A program made the position numbers and the translations under genes. From Takakia lepidozioides (lineage: Eukaryota; Streptophyta; Takakiopsida; Takakiales; Takakiaceae), in contig CM060732.1 in NCBI GenBank assembly GCA_030704615.1, forward strand, positions 29,743,053 through 29,807,052: a stretch of 64,000 nt of DNA, given 5' to 3'. A model generated the notes under the pieces. It was given only the letters and a program-made list of their open reading frames with translations. It was not told where the DNA came from and ran no database searches. Below are positions 1-11,290 of the stretch, in pieces; the first letter of the stretch is position 1, and the number at the start of each line of letters is the position of its first letter.

Positions 1-1190
1 TCCAGTGCTTGCAGCAATCTTTCCTGCTCCAAACCCACATCCAACTTGTAGGGTGTATCATCTTTACAGCACAAAACTCAATTGGTGGAGCCACTTTGGC
101 GTTTCTTTCTGATCAATCAATAAAGATTGTTAAGCATCAACTCAATCTCTGAGACTCCTTAATTTGACAGAAAGGGTGGAGCTTACCATCAAGAGTCATG
201 GCATACTTTAAAACAGAGTAAGGAATATGATATGCAGCCCTGTAAGCAATAGGGGCATTCACAACCTGACATGCCTTAAGAGCTTCCTGCATTTGACCAA
301 CAGGAGTAAGGCATCATCAGTACAATAAAGTCCGATCACCTCACCAAAGCAATGCCAACATTCAATTTGAGACTGAGAACTCAAGGACCAGACCTAACGA
401 GTAAATCTTCCGCCTGAAATGTTCATAGCAGGAGTGCCTAAATATTCTCTCCCCAAAAACTGTTGGAAAATCGTATTCAAAGTTCACAAGACTTTCCAAC
501 AATCTACCAGATATTAGAGCTGTGACCAGCACACTTTTGTCATGCATCCCTAAATGGGATCACCTCAAATTTCCTCAAACAGATAGCTCACCACTGATGA
601 GAGTTCACTTCACTCTAGGCTGATTTTGTACCAAACCTAACCTCTCATAGCCAGTGTTGTTGATTGGGAAGGAGGTCGAACATGTTAGTTTTTTTGTGAG
701 GTTTATAGTTATACTCTCAATGTTTGAAATGGTCGTTTGTCTAACGTTTGGAATTGGTTTATCTTCGTTGTAGGTACGTCGATGCAGGTGACGCGTATAT
801 CAGATAATAGTTTGCTTGGTCTGGACTCCGAGACGGAGTTGATTTCGGGAATGTTGGAGGGTTTGCAATATAACAACTTGGCTGCACAAATGGTTGACAT
901 GTTGAGCCTTATTTTCCGTATTGATAAGAAGCTAATGTTTGCGTTTCGCTGGCGAAACCCAACTGTTGGGTGGTTATTGGGGATATTCTACACACAATGT
1001 TTTAGTGGGGTTCATATATTGGGGTTTTAATGCCACATTGTTTACGGGGACTTCCACTCAACTGTCAGTATTACTTTATAACGTACCTAGGAAGCTCAAA
1101 GAGCTTATGGGACAAGAGGAAGCAAGAAACAAGAAAGAGAGAGGAGTAATAAGCAGCCAAAAAGCAACTATTGCTCCAAGAGTCAAGGCT
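1..1190. other. Non-coding stretch, no recognisable gene
   Basis: Only short open frames occur here, on both strands, and none shows a family motif I recognise. The longest (about 97 codons, plus strand, 737-1030) has no domain signature and could be chance. No RNA gene, tandem array or transposon terminus was seen. The following segment carries a LINE-type relic, so part of this stretch may be a decayed LINE body, but nothing visible supports that directly. Confidence 0.5.
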
Positions 1191-1400
1191 TCATGCAGGT
1201 GGGCTGCCAAGCATTTCTGATCCTCGCAATGGAAGATCGCCCGTGGGAGATTGGGTATCCTGGAATAGACAGTTGAATCTCCCACGGATCTCATAGTAGA
1301 CAGGGCAGTGAAAGAAGAAATGTTCTTCACTATCAATTTCCCATTTGTTCCCCAGCGCACGTGTGTAGATCCTGGACTTGGTCCTGAGTTCCTTCAGCCT
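1191..1400 (-). pseudogene. LINE-type reverse transcriptase zinc-binding relic
   Basis: A minus-strand frame contains the pattern SEEHFFFHCPVYYEIRGRF. This matches the C-terminal zinc-binding region (zf-RVT, with E-x-x-H-x-x-x-x-C spacing) that follows the reverse transcriptase domain in plant non-LTR retrotransposons. The N-terminal Cys pair expected before it is not visible, and no reverse transcriptase or endonuclease domain lies next to it, so this is a short fragment. The plus strand of the same place carries a 33-base exact match to gene A of MULE2 (see findings). Assignment rests on the motif only. Confidence 0.5.
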
Positions 1401-1460
1401 GAACCCCAATGCCCTCAGAAGAAAGGGAGAAGAGCTGCACAGGTGATAGGCCATCGCCAC

Positions 1461-3630
1461 GGAGAACCAAGAATGTCTACCGGTAGAACTGCAGTTATGT
1501 TGTTAGAGTGGGTGGTTCCATAAGTTCTCTTCTGATGCAGGGATGAGAGATAGTGCAATTAACCTCCAGAGCCACAGTTACCTACTTTCATCAAAAGCCA
1601 ATCCTGCATGCTAAGTTTCACCAGACCCAGCTGCGGATAACATAGTGAGCAATATCACACAGGACTATTACCTGTGTGAGTGCAAGCACTGCACTATCAT
1701 CACCATCACAGTCTCCAGGCTCCAGATTTAACTATGCTGTCGCCCCCCTGGCATATTCCCCAGCTCTCTCTACTGCCTGCATTTTGGCGCTCTTTGTACC
1801 TTGGGCACAGAGAAAGCCTTCACCAACCACCCGTGAACCATGTGCTATCACACAACCAGAATTCGGATGAGGGGCAGTTAAACCAGCTGACGATCCCGCC
1901 AGCTCTGCGGCCCTCCTCAAATGCTGGGAGTCCAACACCGCAAATTGGGAGCTGTGCTGAACATGCGGTCACACAATGGGCTTGCATATGCATGCTGGAT
2001 AGGAGGGCAACGCCCTGCCCCCTTAGTACCCTTTCTTTTCTTGGTTCTCCAATCTTCATAAGCTCCCAGGTTGCTTGTCTGCTAGCTTGTGATACCCACA
2101 TCAATAATTGTTAAGTTAACAAAAGCATGCGTGATTCGCATCTCGAGGGTTGACAAGAAAGAAAACCAAGGACAGACCTGCGCTCACCTCTCTGTTTCAA
2201 AAATGCTGGGGCACCAATTGTTTTTGATGTATCAACATTCAAGTAGATGCCGACTGATGATTTGGCCATGCTTGTCTGTCAAACAATCAGTGGAAACCTT
2301 TTTTGAAATGTGTCATTTTGAAATTCAGTGCAACGAAAAGGCAAAAAACCTACGTCCACACAAAGTGCATTGTAAATTTAGCGACTCCCTGTTACTTGCA
2401 ACTGTTATATCATCACCTCTCTTGAATTAGCATGAACACTCAACTTCAATCATGTGACAGGATGAAAGGGCCTACCAATTTAGTGAGAATTGATGAGTTA
2501 GAAATTCCAGAAGTTGCGATGAAGGCCTTGCACTTCGGACCAAACACAAATCCTCCTCCCCCCACACCCTTCCTGCCGTATGCATCACAAAGTAATATGA
2601 TCGCTGGAGAATCCATATCCCGAAAGTCTAAACACCAATGTAAGTTGCCTTGAGCTGTTCGCACCTCCACTCATGGCTGTTATCCTCATAATCTGCACAC
2701 TCACAAATGGAGTTGTTTCAACAGATTCTCACATGCTGCCAGCAGCAAGAGTATGATGAGAGAGAGCTGAAGGATTACATGCACAGATTGGATGGATTGC
2801 ATCCATGGCTGAGAGTTGAACTATGCCATCCCTGAAGGACAAGTAGGTTGGCATCTCATGTAACAGCCAGTGTGTGACTGTTTTGACTGACCAAGCTCAT
2901 AAGCGCATGTTACAAAGTGTCTCCCCTCTATTGGTCAGCTTCCCTAGAAAATTGGAATATGGAGAACCCAGCAGAAACATAAAACCAGGGCAAGAACATA
3001 CAAAGGGAGTCCAGTCAGACAAGCGTCGACGCAGATGGAGGACAGGAAAATCAGCAGCTGCTGTTGGAGGCAGTGATGATGGTGGCCCCAAATTTCGGTC
3101 CTGTTTGAGTTTGTGTAGTTCAGACAATACTGCTGCCCGGTACCTGACTTGCAAACCAAAACCCAGAAGAGATTGGGTGACACTGGTGCAGCAAAAAGGT
3201 GTCCAAAAGGTTGAGGTCTTACCAACTATTGTGCACATGGGAGTGGGTGTTACACTAGCTGACCTTAAACTAGTTTGACATTGATATTCGGCCACAATGG
3301 ACCGGATGTGTGACATTGCCAGATCTGAGGGACAAAGGTGTTCAGGCTGTGGTCAAGCTACACAGAATTGAAAAAGGAGATGGCACTGAAGTCATGATCC
3401 TGCCCTGCTTGCATTAAGAGTTGTCAGTATCTAATTTCTGAACTGCCTGTTAATATCCTAGTCACCATGCAATCACATTTTCACATTTACAAGTATGCAG
3501 GGCCTCAGACAGTAAAGTCACTACTTAGACAGGGACAAAAAAAAAACAAAACAAAGATCTAAAACATGGCTTCACCTATGAGAACAATTACCCACAAGGC
3601 AGTGTATCTTTCTAAGATATAGAACTTCTA
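1461..3630. other. Non-coding stretch without recognisable genes
   Basis: Overlapping short frames of 70-145 codons occur on both strands, but none has a known motif and several overlap antisense to each other, as expected by chance. A purine-rich patch lies near 3,537-3,550. No transposon end or RNA gene was recognised. Confidence 0.45.
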
Positions 3631-3680
3631 TTAAACATCTGTATTTGAATTTATTATTGACAGTAAAATGCTAAACAAAT

Positions 3681-4060
3681 GTGCTTTCTGATATTTTGAG
3701 ATCAAAATAATTTCAAATGTAGGAATAAATTGAATTTTTGATGGTACAACGCATCTGAAAATGAAAATGAAAGAGTGGGTATGAATCATAATGACAAAAG
3801 CCAAACTAGAAAACAAAACGGTGTATTTTTTGATCGTTTGAAATCAAGATAATTTGAAATGTAACAATAAATTGAATTTGAATTTGTGTTTGATAGTACA
3901 ATGCATCTGAAAATGAAAAGATGGGTATGGACGTATGGACCCAATAACGGCAAAAAGCCAAAAAGGGGAAAAAGTGTATTTTTTGATATCTTACAATTAA
4001 AATAGTTTGAAACGTAAGAATAAATTAAATTTGAGCTTGTGTTTGACATTTTGAATTTGA
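3681..4060. repeat. AT-rich tandem repeat, three diverged ~150-bp units
   Basis: Three units start near 3,681, 3,821 and 3,974. Each begins with a version of GTGTATTTTTTGAT and continues with a diverged AAATAATTTGAAATGTAA block, then AATAAATTGAA. Units 1 and 2 share the downstream block GCATCTGAAAATGAAAA followed by a GGGTATG. The third unit is partial. The repeat lies in a strongly AT-rich stretch and carries no gene. Confidence 0.6.
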
Positions 4061-5534
4061 TTTGAATTCATGTTTGACAATAACGCAGGGTCTTTATTTT
4101 AATTTACATCCCCCTTTAAAAACAAACTACAGAAATAGATATCTTGGCTAAAAGGAAGCAGGCCTAGATTTGATCATCCATTGAAATTTGGATAGAATCA
4201 TCTTCTTATATACTTTCATCCATTGGTATCATCCATATTTGGTGAATTCATCCATTATTTATTTATTTTTGGAAAATTTTGGCGATTTCATCCATTAAAA
4301 AACAGACCAAATTATTCATTTTATATTTCGAGGTCGAAATTTGGTGATAAATCGCCAAAAATAAAACTTTGTAACGCTGTGAGAAAAAAAATGTGGGTAT
4401 GAACCAGTGTTGGCCGGGTATTACATTTTGGGCATATTGAAGGGTCCGGGTAAAGCATCTTCGTTTAAAATGTTATGGAGGCGGTTATATATAATGTAGT
4501 GTTTTGAAAATTAAGGCGGTTAGAGGTTATCAATAGAAGGGTCCCAAAAAAAGGTGTCCCCCTTATCAATATGCCGGTTAGGCCCCGGCCGCACCTGCCG
4601 GTTAGCTAGCAGGTCTGGCAGGAACCTCGACGGTGGCCGCACCTGGCTACTAACAAACCGTCGCGCGGCAGTTTGTTAGCAGGAGCGCAAAAAAAAAAAA
4701 TTTGGGCTGCCCGCCCGTCTTCCCGCGGCTATGGTGGACGGAGCCCGTGGGAGTGCTTGACGACCCAGGCCCTGCCGCGTTCAGACTGTTGTTCCAGTGG
4801 AAGGTCAGTTTGAGAGACTTGTGCTATCTTTTTGTCAATGACAAGCGATCACCAACTGCGAAAGGCTGCAGGGAAGAGGGAGCTGTGGTGCTTGGTGCCT
4901 GTAGAGTTCACAGCGATTTGATGCTAGAAGACAGCAAAAGGCCTTCCTGAGTCGCAAAGGTGAGAATTTTTTCTGGAATTGCTCCATGCAGGTTTCTCCC
5001 TGTTTTGACATGCGTGCTTGGCTGGTCGATCCCTTTTTGAAATGTCTTTCAATGTCTGATGATGCTTAAACATCATCAATGCCTCGACCTTTTGGTCTTG
5101 AAGAGCCTGTTCAAGTTTATGTGTCCAGTGGAGGGAACACAATGATATTGCACAAGCTCCTTCTGGGCCCACCAGCTGCTGCACACAAGCCCTTTGTAGA
5201 AGAGACTGTTTTACAGACAACTCTGATCTGTCCAAACTCTACGTTTTATCCATTGCGTTTGTTCAAATAGTTGGAGGGCCTCCCTACCACACCCATGCTG
5301 AGCATAGCCTGCAATAATGATACTCCATGAGACTACATTTTCATTTACATTTTCATGCTCCATACTGTGGATCAAGCTAAGTTAGTGATGTATGATATCC
5401 ATCTTGAGATGTGTTCTCAAGCATTGGAATGCTCATATCTACAGGGTTCATTGTCAAAGTTGGAGTCATAGAAGATGCCAATCTAAATACTGCCCTAGTA
5501 GAGGTGTTGCTGGTTCTTGAGTTCAGACTTCAAT
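4060..5534. other. Leader region of the Harbinger-like ORF, no separate gene
   Basis: AT-rich DNA (4,060-4,550) gives way to a GC-rich island and then to sequence preceding the transposase ORF. Short frames on the plus strand (4,702-4,950, 5,079-5,270, 5,411-5,662) lack recognisable domains. No Myb/SANT-like second Harbinger gene was identified here. Confidence 0.4.
4650..4679. other. Hairpin with 9-bp arms in a GC-rich island
   Basis: CTAACAAAC (4650-4658) and GTTTGTTAG (4671-4679) are exact inverse complements around a GC-rich 12-base loop. The preceding 90 bases contain further short GCCGGTTAG/CTGGCAGG inverted elements. It could be the terminus of a small transposon, but no partner end or target duplication was found. 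Confidence 0.4.
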
Positions 5535-6869
5535 ATGACAAACGAATTGGCTATTGCCATGGGAGAGATTCTTGTCTTTATACAGTTCATGCTCGATCAG
5601 GCTCCAGAGTTGTTTGGGATGAGACGCCCACAAGAGGCACGACCGACTCTGCTTCGTCATGATATTGACCTAGCCAAGGAGGACGATCCAAATATGTTAC
5701 TCCTTGCATGTAGGAGTTTTTTGCAGCGCCAGTTCTGGACCATTAGGAACTACAAGCCGAGAGGTGGTGTGTCTTCAGGGATGTGGGTCAAGCACAGATC
5801 GAGAGCTTGGTTTGAGGACTTTCTTTTGCAATATGATGACGAGAGATGGCTGCAGATTATGAAGATGAGTGCAGGCACATTCGATTGGTTGTGCAATGCC
5901 CTTGCACCGGTTATACAGATGCAGGATACTAGGTACCGGAGGAGCTTACCTGTACCGATGAGAGTAGGGGCAGTGCTTTATAAACTACTGTGGGCAGCCA
6001 CAACAATAGAAATTACCGAGGCTTTTGGAATTGGTCGTTCAACTCTGTATGAGCTTTTGCGACAAGTGGTCCCTGCCATTATCTCTGTCCTGGGTCACCA
6101 CCTGCAGTGGCAAGGAGGTGAGACTCTCAAGAAATTGATGCTTGAAAACGAGAAGAGATCAGGGATTCCGAATGTTGTTGGTGCAATTGATTGTACACAG
6201 TTCAGAATCAAGGCCCCCAACAATGACATCAAATTTGATTACAGGAACAAAAATGGTTACTATTCAATGGTTCTACAAGGGGTCGTGGATCCAGATGCAA
6301 AGTTTGTAGATATCTATGTTGGAGAGCCCGGCAGTATGAACGACTCTAGGGTGTTACGGAACTCCCCCCTTTTCTATCCTGCGTCACAAGGCACTCTTTT
6401 GCGTGGTGAGAATGTCATTCTTGACAATGGACACGAGATCCCACCACTCCTTATTGGTGATGCAGTCTACCCTGCCCTCCCCTGGCTCATCCCTAGTTAC
6501 AAAAGAGCTCCCAATGCTCCAGTCCTCTCTAGAGCCAAAACCGTCTTCAATCACCAATTGTCAAAGGCAAGAATTTTCTCGGAGATTGCCTTTGGTCGAA
6601 TGAAAGGCACCTTCAAAGAGGTGGGTTGGAGGAGCGAACTCGACATTGATTTCTTGCCCCAGGTTATTCATGCCTGCTGCATCCTATATAATCTTTTGGT
6701 TGATTTCAAGGAAGTTGACTTCGAGGGCATCTACAATGAGATGGATGCCATGGCAGCCATCATGGAGCGTGATCGAGTTGCCCACAGTCAAGAACCAGTT
6801 GTCAATAGGGGCCATACAGTTGGTGCTGATTTGAGGGCGATATTGTGCAACCACGTCATCAACACATGA
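5535..6869 (+). CDS. PIF/Harbinger-type DDE nuclease (HARBI1/ALP1-like)
   Basis: An uninterrupted 444-codon frame. The first ATG of the frame is 5535; codons upstream of it in the same frame lack an ATG. The C-terminal half matches the DDE_Tnp_4 nuclease fold of PIF/Harbinger transposases and their domesticated relatives (HARBI1, plant ALP1). Conserved acidic positions are visible: GAIDCTQ (D219), GSMNDSRV (D270), LLIGDAVYP (D309) and SEIAFGRMKG (E350). The region before D219 (about residues 120-190), with an ITEAFGIGRSTLYELL segment, looks like the helix-turn-helix that precedes the nuclease in this family. Length is typical. No Myb-like partner ORF and no terminal inverted repeats were recognised nearby, so this may be a lone, non-mobile or domesticated copy. 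The open frame suggests recent or maintained function. Confidence 0.85.
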   Translation: MTNELAIAMGEILVFIQFMLDQAPELFGMRRPQEARPTLLRHDIDLAKEDDPNMLLLACRSFLQRQFWTIRNYKPRGGVSSGMWVKHRSRAWFEDFLLQYDDERWLQIMKMSAGTFDWLCNALAPVIQMQDTRYRRSLPVPMRVGAVLYKLLWAATTIEITEAFGIGRSTLYELLRQVVPAIISVLGHHLQWQGGETLKKLMLENEKRSGIPNVVGAIDCTQFRIKAPNNDIKFDYRNKNGYYSMVLQGVVDPDAKFVDIYVGEPGSMNDSRVLRNSPLFYPASQGTLLRGENVILDNGHEIPPLLIGDAVYPALPWLIPSYKRAPNAPVLSRAKTVFNHQLSKARIFSEIAFGRMKGTFKEVGWRSELDIDFLPQVIHACCILYNLLVDFKEVDFEGIYNEMDAMAAIMERDRVAHSQEPVVNRGHTVGADLRAILCNHVINT

Positions 6870-8820
6870 CTGTGTGCTCTATGCAGGCTTACTTTTTGAA
6901 TGTTGAAATGTTCGTTTCTGACGTTTGTGAACCATGTTTCAGACGGAAAATCTTCAGATCAAGCAATGCTCATAAGCTATGTTTAAAAGCTGGGGATGAT
7001 GTTGGGCTGAGAGATTGTGGGGGTTGACTAGGAGGCTGCTGTTGATAATGCCTCTGTGAAGGGCTTTCTAGTGGGGATCTAGGAAGGCTGAGGTAAGTTG
7101 AACTACTGGAGTGAGGCCCCACAAAGGTAGTGGTTGTTCCCTCTTCTTCCATCCAAACTGGGCACAGGGTTTATGGCCACAAGGCTACAGCACACAAGGT
7201 CTTATGAGTACATTCTCTCCTTTCTTTTCTAGCAGGCCTTAGAGTGGATAGTGGAAGAAATGTTCCTCAGTCCCAATCCCCTGTTGTCTTCCCTGGCACA
7301 AGCTGGGTACAAGCAAACACTGCAGATTAACCCATCATCTACCAGTTTCCATCCTCAGGCTGGGATCCCAACCTGAACCTTTCCAATGCCCATAGAAGAG
7401 ATGGAGAGAGTGGCGTAGACAAGCAATTGGGCTGTAAGAGATCTGCGCTGGATTTTTTATAAATTAATATCTTTATGTCATTTACTCTAAGATTAGAGTC
7501 TGCAGCATTCTCTTCTTTATTTTTCAAACTTTCCACTCTAGCTGCCTAGACCTGAGCAGGAATGCAGCTCTTCAACGACTCCTTTGTGAGGTTGGATGCA
7601 CAATAATTAGTTGGAAGTGCACCCAAATCCAGTGGAAGCATGGAACTAGGTCCGTTGCTTGAAGTTTAAAATTGAGTGTCTAAAATTTGCAGATGAGGCT
7701 TTGGGTGGTTATCACTAAAGCTTCTTAATGCGTCTAGACTACTAATAGAGAATGACAATCTTTGTATGTAGTGTATGTGCATCCCAGTGTTCAACGCCCA
7801 GTGTCGTGGTGATCCCATTGCACTGAGCCATGTTATTATGATGAATCCACACTACTACAGAAACCGGTTTTTCCAACACCACCCATAGTTCACACCTGGC
7901 ACTTTGAATGGCTCTTCTTACACCCATGTGAGACGAGGCAAGGTGTGATTTGGATCATTGTAGGAAAAGCCACATGGTGTTACAAATTTCACACTCGAAT
8001 GACACCCATACGGTCAACAGATGTTGACCAAGATAATTCATATGGGGCATTTGACATGAGTGTCAAATGAGTCATGGAGTGTGAGGTGAGTGTCAGATGT
8101 CCTACATGAATTTGGGGCAACTATATGGCGTGGCACATTGACCATCAAGGTGGATATGACTTGGCCCATTGACCATCCAGGTGGAAGATGGATGGATAAA
8201 ATGACTTCCACCTCTATTCAACATGCCCTGGACGACATAACACATAGACTTTTGTTTAGAGAATTTAAAAAGTTCAAAAGGTTATTAGGGTTATGGGGAC
8301 CAACAATCCAAAAAGATGCACTGCTCATGCAGCTGACGACAATATCGTTATGAGAATGTCACACTATAATGAACAATGTAAAACAATTGCTTTGAGAAGC
8401 TATAGATAAAACTACCACATGTCGTCTCAGAGATTTGGGAGCCCGGCAATGCCAATCCCATTTCTGTCCAGTCAACCGTGACCCTTCACAATGAGACAGT
8501 CTGAAGCTGAGCTGAGCACGGATTTCAATCTCTACTAGTCCAACCGTACTAGAGAAATATCCAGTGATCCTCAGACAAGGATTTCTTCGCCACCTTACAT
8601 AAATTGTTCCCAATGACTCAATCCCTGTCCACATTGTTGCTAGATTCGAGAAGCTTGGACAAAGTGCCTTGCTCTTTGTGACTGCCTCCTTTTTTGAGAC
8701 AACAGGGTTTTTTTGCTACGGGTGTCCTTCACTCACAACCGTCTTTTTTACATTGCATCCGGGATATCAATGATCACCCCAGCCTGAATTTTGCCCCACC
8801 CTATCAAGCGCCAGTGCTTT
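6870..8820. other. Non-coding stretch
   Basis: Short frames only, with no recognisable motif. Around 8,045-8,100 there are imperfect direct and inverted copies of GACATGAGTGTCAAATGA-like sequence, and around 8,135-8,195 two copies of an ATTGACCATCNAGGTGGA-like block. These are minor low-copy repeats. No transposon boundary for the Harbinger gene could be fixed. Confidence 0.4.
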
Positions 8821-9251
8821 TTAACTAGTGCTTTTCAATTCGTCTACTGAGGGCCCCACTTTCTCCCTTCGCTGGTACATGTCAAAATCACTCCAAGAGC
8901 CATAGTGTTGGAAAACTGCCTTCGCATCCTTGATGCTCCCACATTTGGCATACATGTCCATGAGGGCATTGTTCAGAATCACATCAGGTAGAATTCCAGC
9001 TTTGACAATGAAGCCATGGACCTCTTCCCTTTTTCCAGAGCTGCCAGGTTTGCCCTTGATGCTCCCACATTTGGCATACGAGGCATTTGGCATACCCTTG
9101 ATGCTCCCCACATTTGGATCGCATCTGTTACAATTCCAACTTTGGTGATGCATCCAAAGTTGCCAGACTTGCACACGCACTGCAAACGCACAATCTCATT
9201 CAGCCATAGTGTTGAACACGCATCCTCAGTGCTCCCACATTTGCTATACAT
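8821..9251 (-). pseudogene. PPR protein fragment (PLS-type repeats)
   Basis: A minus-strand frame includes VLNNALMDMYAKCGSIKDAKAVF-like sequence (8,930-8,990), the hallmark of plant PLS-class pentatricopeptide repeat proteins, which bind organellar RNA. The DNA encoding YAKCGSI recurs three more times (near 9,052-9,090, 9,095-9,120 and 9,222-9,250), each with small deletions or frame changes, so several repeats are present but scrambled. There is no start, no long frame and no E/DYW domain. This is a decayed gene fragment, and the many MYAKCG repeats fit a seed-free land plant genome. Confidence 0.65.
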
Positions 9252-9893
9252 GTGTCCACCACCAGCTAACTTGCAGAATTCAACATGGAAATTTAGGGCC
9301 GATTCTAATAAGAGGGAAAAACAGGGTGAAATGTGTTGAAGAAGGTGCCCTCATTGCCTGATTTTACCAATTGTGTCGCTGCTGCTGCGGCTTCCAGTTG
9401 ACCATCTACCCATGCAGGTTTCTTGTAGCTATTCTCCCATAAGGAATCATAGGCAATGTTGTGCTTGAAATGTGGCCCTCACCGATGAATCTGGACCCAC
9501 ACTCTATCCCTGCTCCTTCAGCTATCCATGCCTCTGCACAAATCATGCATACATCCTTGCCTTGCTGGTAGCAGCTGACAATAACAGCCTTCATTTGTTC
9601 TAGGAAACACCCAACTCAACTTCTCACACTAGTTCATATGCTCAATTGCATCTGCTACTCTTTGTAATCCAACAGACATTCACCTTTTTGCCACAATTGG
9701 GCCACCATTGATTAGGGTCAGAAAAGTATTCATGCCACAGCTTCATGACTGTTTAGGGTTCACTGTCACAAATGAAAGTGTGTTTGTCAGAATTCTGCCC
9801 ACCCCCAACAGCTCAGTCACTCCCACCCATGTAAGGTACCATGCTGTATCAAGTATAAACCCTGGAAAAGTACATGCAATAGCAAAACCAACT
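9252..9893. other. Non-coding stretch between PPR and CACTA relics
   Basis: Frames of about 60-80 codons occur (for example 9,406-9,594 and 9,743-9,979, minus strand) without recognisable motifs. The right part may be the decayed 3' end of the CACTA gene that follows. Confidence 0.35.
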
Positions 9894-10814
9894 CTACACC
9901 ATAGCACAACTGGCTTGGTACCTCCCATGTGGAGCTTGCCTCCGCCTTCTACCATTTCGCCTCTGCCTTGCAGGTGCATTCAAGTTGGCAATGGCCAATT
10001 CATCTGCCTCACTCAAAGGAACACAAACAGCAAGCTCAGTCATGATGTTATGAGGAATTTCAGGAGGCACCATGCCTACATAAATGTCTCCCTCACCCAG
10101 TGCCACTTCTGTAATATCGTGAACCACTCGTCGGGATCGAGGGTCCTTGTGAAGGACCACCTTCCAGTTCCCTCGTGAATTTTTTTTCATCCGAGAAAAA
10201 AACTTGCTCCACCTGACTAGGGAATGTCCAGGGCTGCTCCATCCCAGGCAACATGCGACTGAAGTCAACCAAGATAAAGCCATAATCATCTCGTTTCATG
10301 GTGGCATTCCGGCCCACCATGTGTGACCTCACCCATGTACACAAGAACAGAATTGGGTGAAGAATTCCGTATCCAGTTGAATTATTTCTCTTACAACACC
10401 CACATATTCCAATTGGGATAACACTCGTCTGGACATACCTACTCTGTTTTCGCTTTCCTGATGGAATACTTGAGCAACTCCAGAATCAAATGTCACCCTC
10501 TCTCTGGCGCCAGTCCCATCACTTATTGCTCGAAAGTGATTGCCGTAAGCATACATGGACTTGAAGCCCAATGACTGTACTGCTGGTGCTATACATAAAT
10601 GGCATATGTCCAAATCATAGGACTCACCTGAACTCACCTTGCGTTGGACAGCACCTTCAATCCATTCATGGAATGGAGCCAGTAAGCGCATATCTGTTGG
10701 GTATGGAATTTCTCCATTGTGGTGGTCTTGGTCTTGTCCACAAAGGTATGATGTTCTGAACTCAGTGCAGGATGCTTCTATGAGTGCCATCTCCTCTTCA
10801 TAGGCCCTGTCCAA
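9894..10814 (-). pseudogene. CACTA (En/Spm) transposon protein, DUF4216 region, frameshifted
   Basis: Three consecutive minus-strand frames together resemble the C-terminal region of CACTA transposon proteins with the DUF4216 domain. Reading from 10,814 one sees a linker ending in LSQLEYVGVVREIIQLD, then DDYGFILVDFSRM and PSQVEQVFFSDE, then WKVVLHKDPRSRRVV. In intact relatives these form one domain that begins at YGVV...I.EL and ends at the VVL...PR strand. The frame changes near 10,345 and again near 10,190, where a run of T sits, so it cannot be translated as is. It is cut at its right by the retrotransposon junction near 10,888. No catalytic transposase domain or CACTA terminus was found. 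Confidence 0.7.
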
Positions 10815-10887
10815 ATGAGAATTGCAAATTAGGATTACAGCTTATACCATTGGCAGAAATGAAACACACAGGATATGATAAGCAAGC

Positions 10888-11200
10888 ATAACTCCAATTT
10901 ATGCAAGTGCTCATTCTTAGAGCTGTACACACTGAAATCATCCAAGAACACCTGCATGAAATCATCCAGATACTCATGAAAAGATTCACTTATCACTCTC
11001 TGAAAGGTCGCTGGTGCATTACAAAGTCCAAAGGGCATGACTTTGTATGCATAAGCCCCCCAGTCTGTGATGAAAGCTGTTTTCCCTTGGTCTTCTTCTG
11101 CCACTTGCACTTGATTATAACCACTGAACCCATCCATGAATGAGTACATCTCATGGCCTGCCACAGTGTCTAATACTGCTTCTGTGAATGGCAAAGGGAA
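10888..11200 (-). mobile_element. Left fragment of retrotransposon R1 (reverse transcriptase palm)
   Basis: Reads on the minus strand as the central reverse transcriptase of the Ty3/gypsy family seen elsewhere in the window: FMDGFSGYNQVQ, KVMPFGLCNAPATFQ and the catalytic VFLDDFSVYS are all present. It is the continuation of the R1 sequence that stops at 20,678. The two pieces are separated by MULE1 and share the 10-bp sequence GCAAAGGGAA at the break. On its left the similarity to the intact family stops abruptly at about 10,888 and unrelated DNA begins, so the rest of R1 (RNase H, integrase, 3' LTR) is missing. Confidence 0.85.
11191..11200. repeat. Left target-site duplication of MULE1
   Basis: GCAAAGGGAA here is repeated exactly at 20,678-20,687. 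In the intact retrotransposon copy R3 (about 48,130-48,145) the sequence occurs once, uninterrupted. This shows the intervening 9.5 kb is an insertion. A 9-11-bp duplication is typical of Mutator-like elements. Confidence 0.85.
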
Positions 11201-11290
11201 GGGGGGTGCTATTCCGTGAGCCCGGAGGCGTGAGCCTGTGAGCCCAGGAAACCGTGAGCCCAGCACAGGCTCACGCCACGTCAGCATGCA
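11201..11290. repeat. Left terminal inverted repeat region of MULE1
   Basis: Contains four GTGAGC copies plus the CAGGCTCACGCCACGTCAGC block. It pairs imperfectly with the complement of 20,590-20,677. In Mutator-like elements the terminal repeats are the transposase binding sites. Confidence 0.65.
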
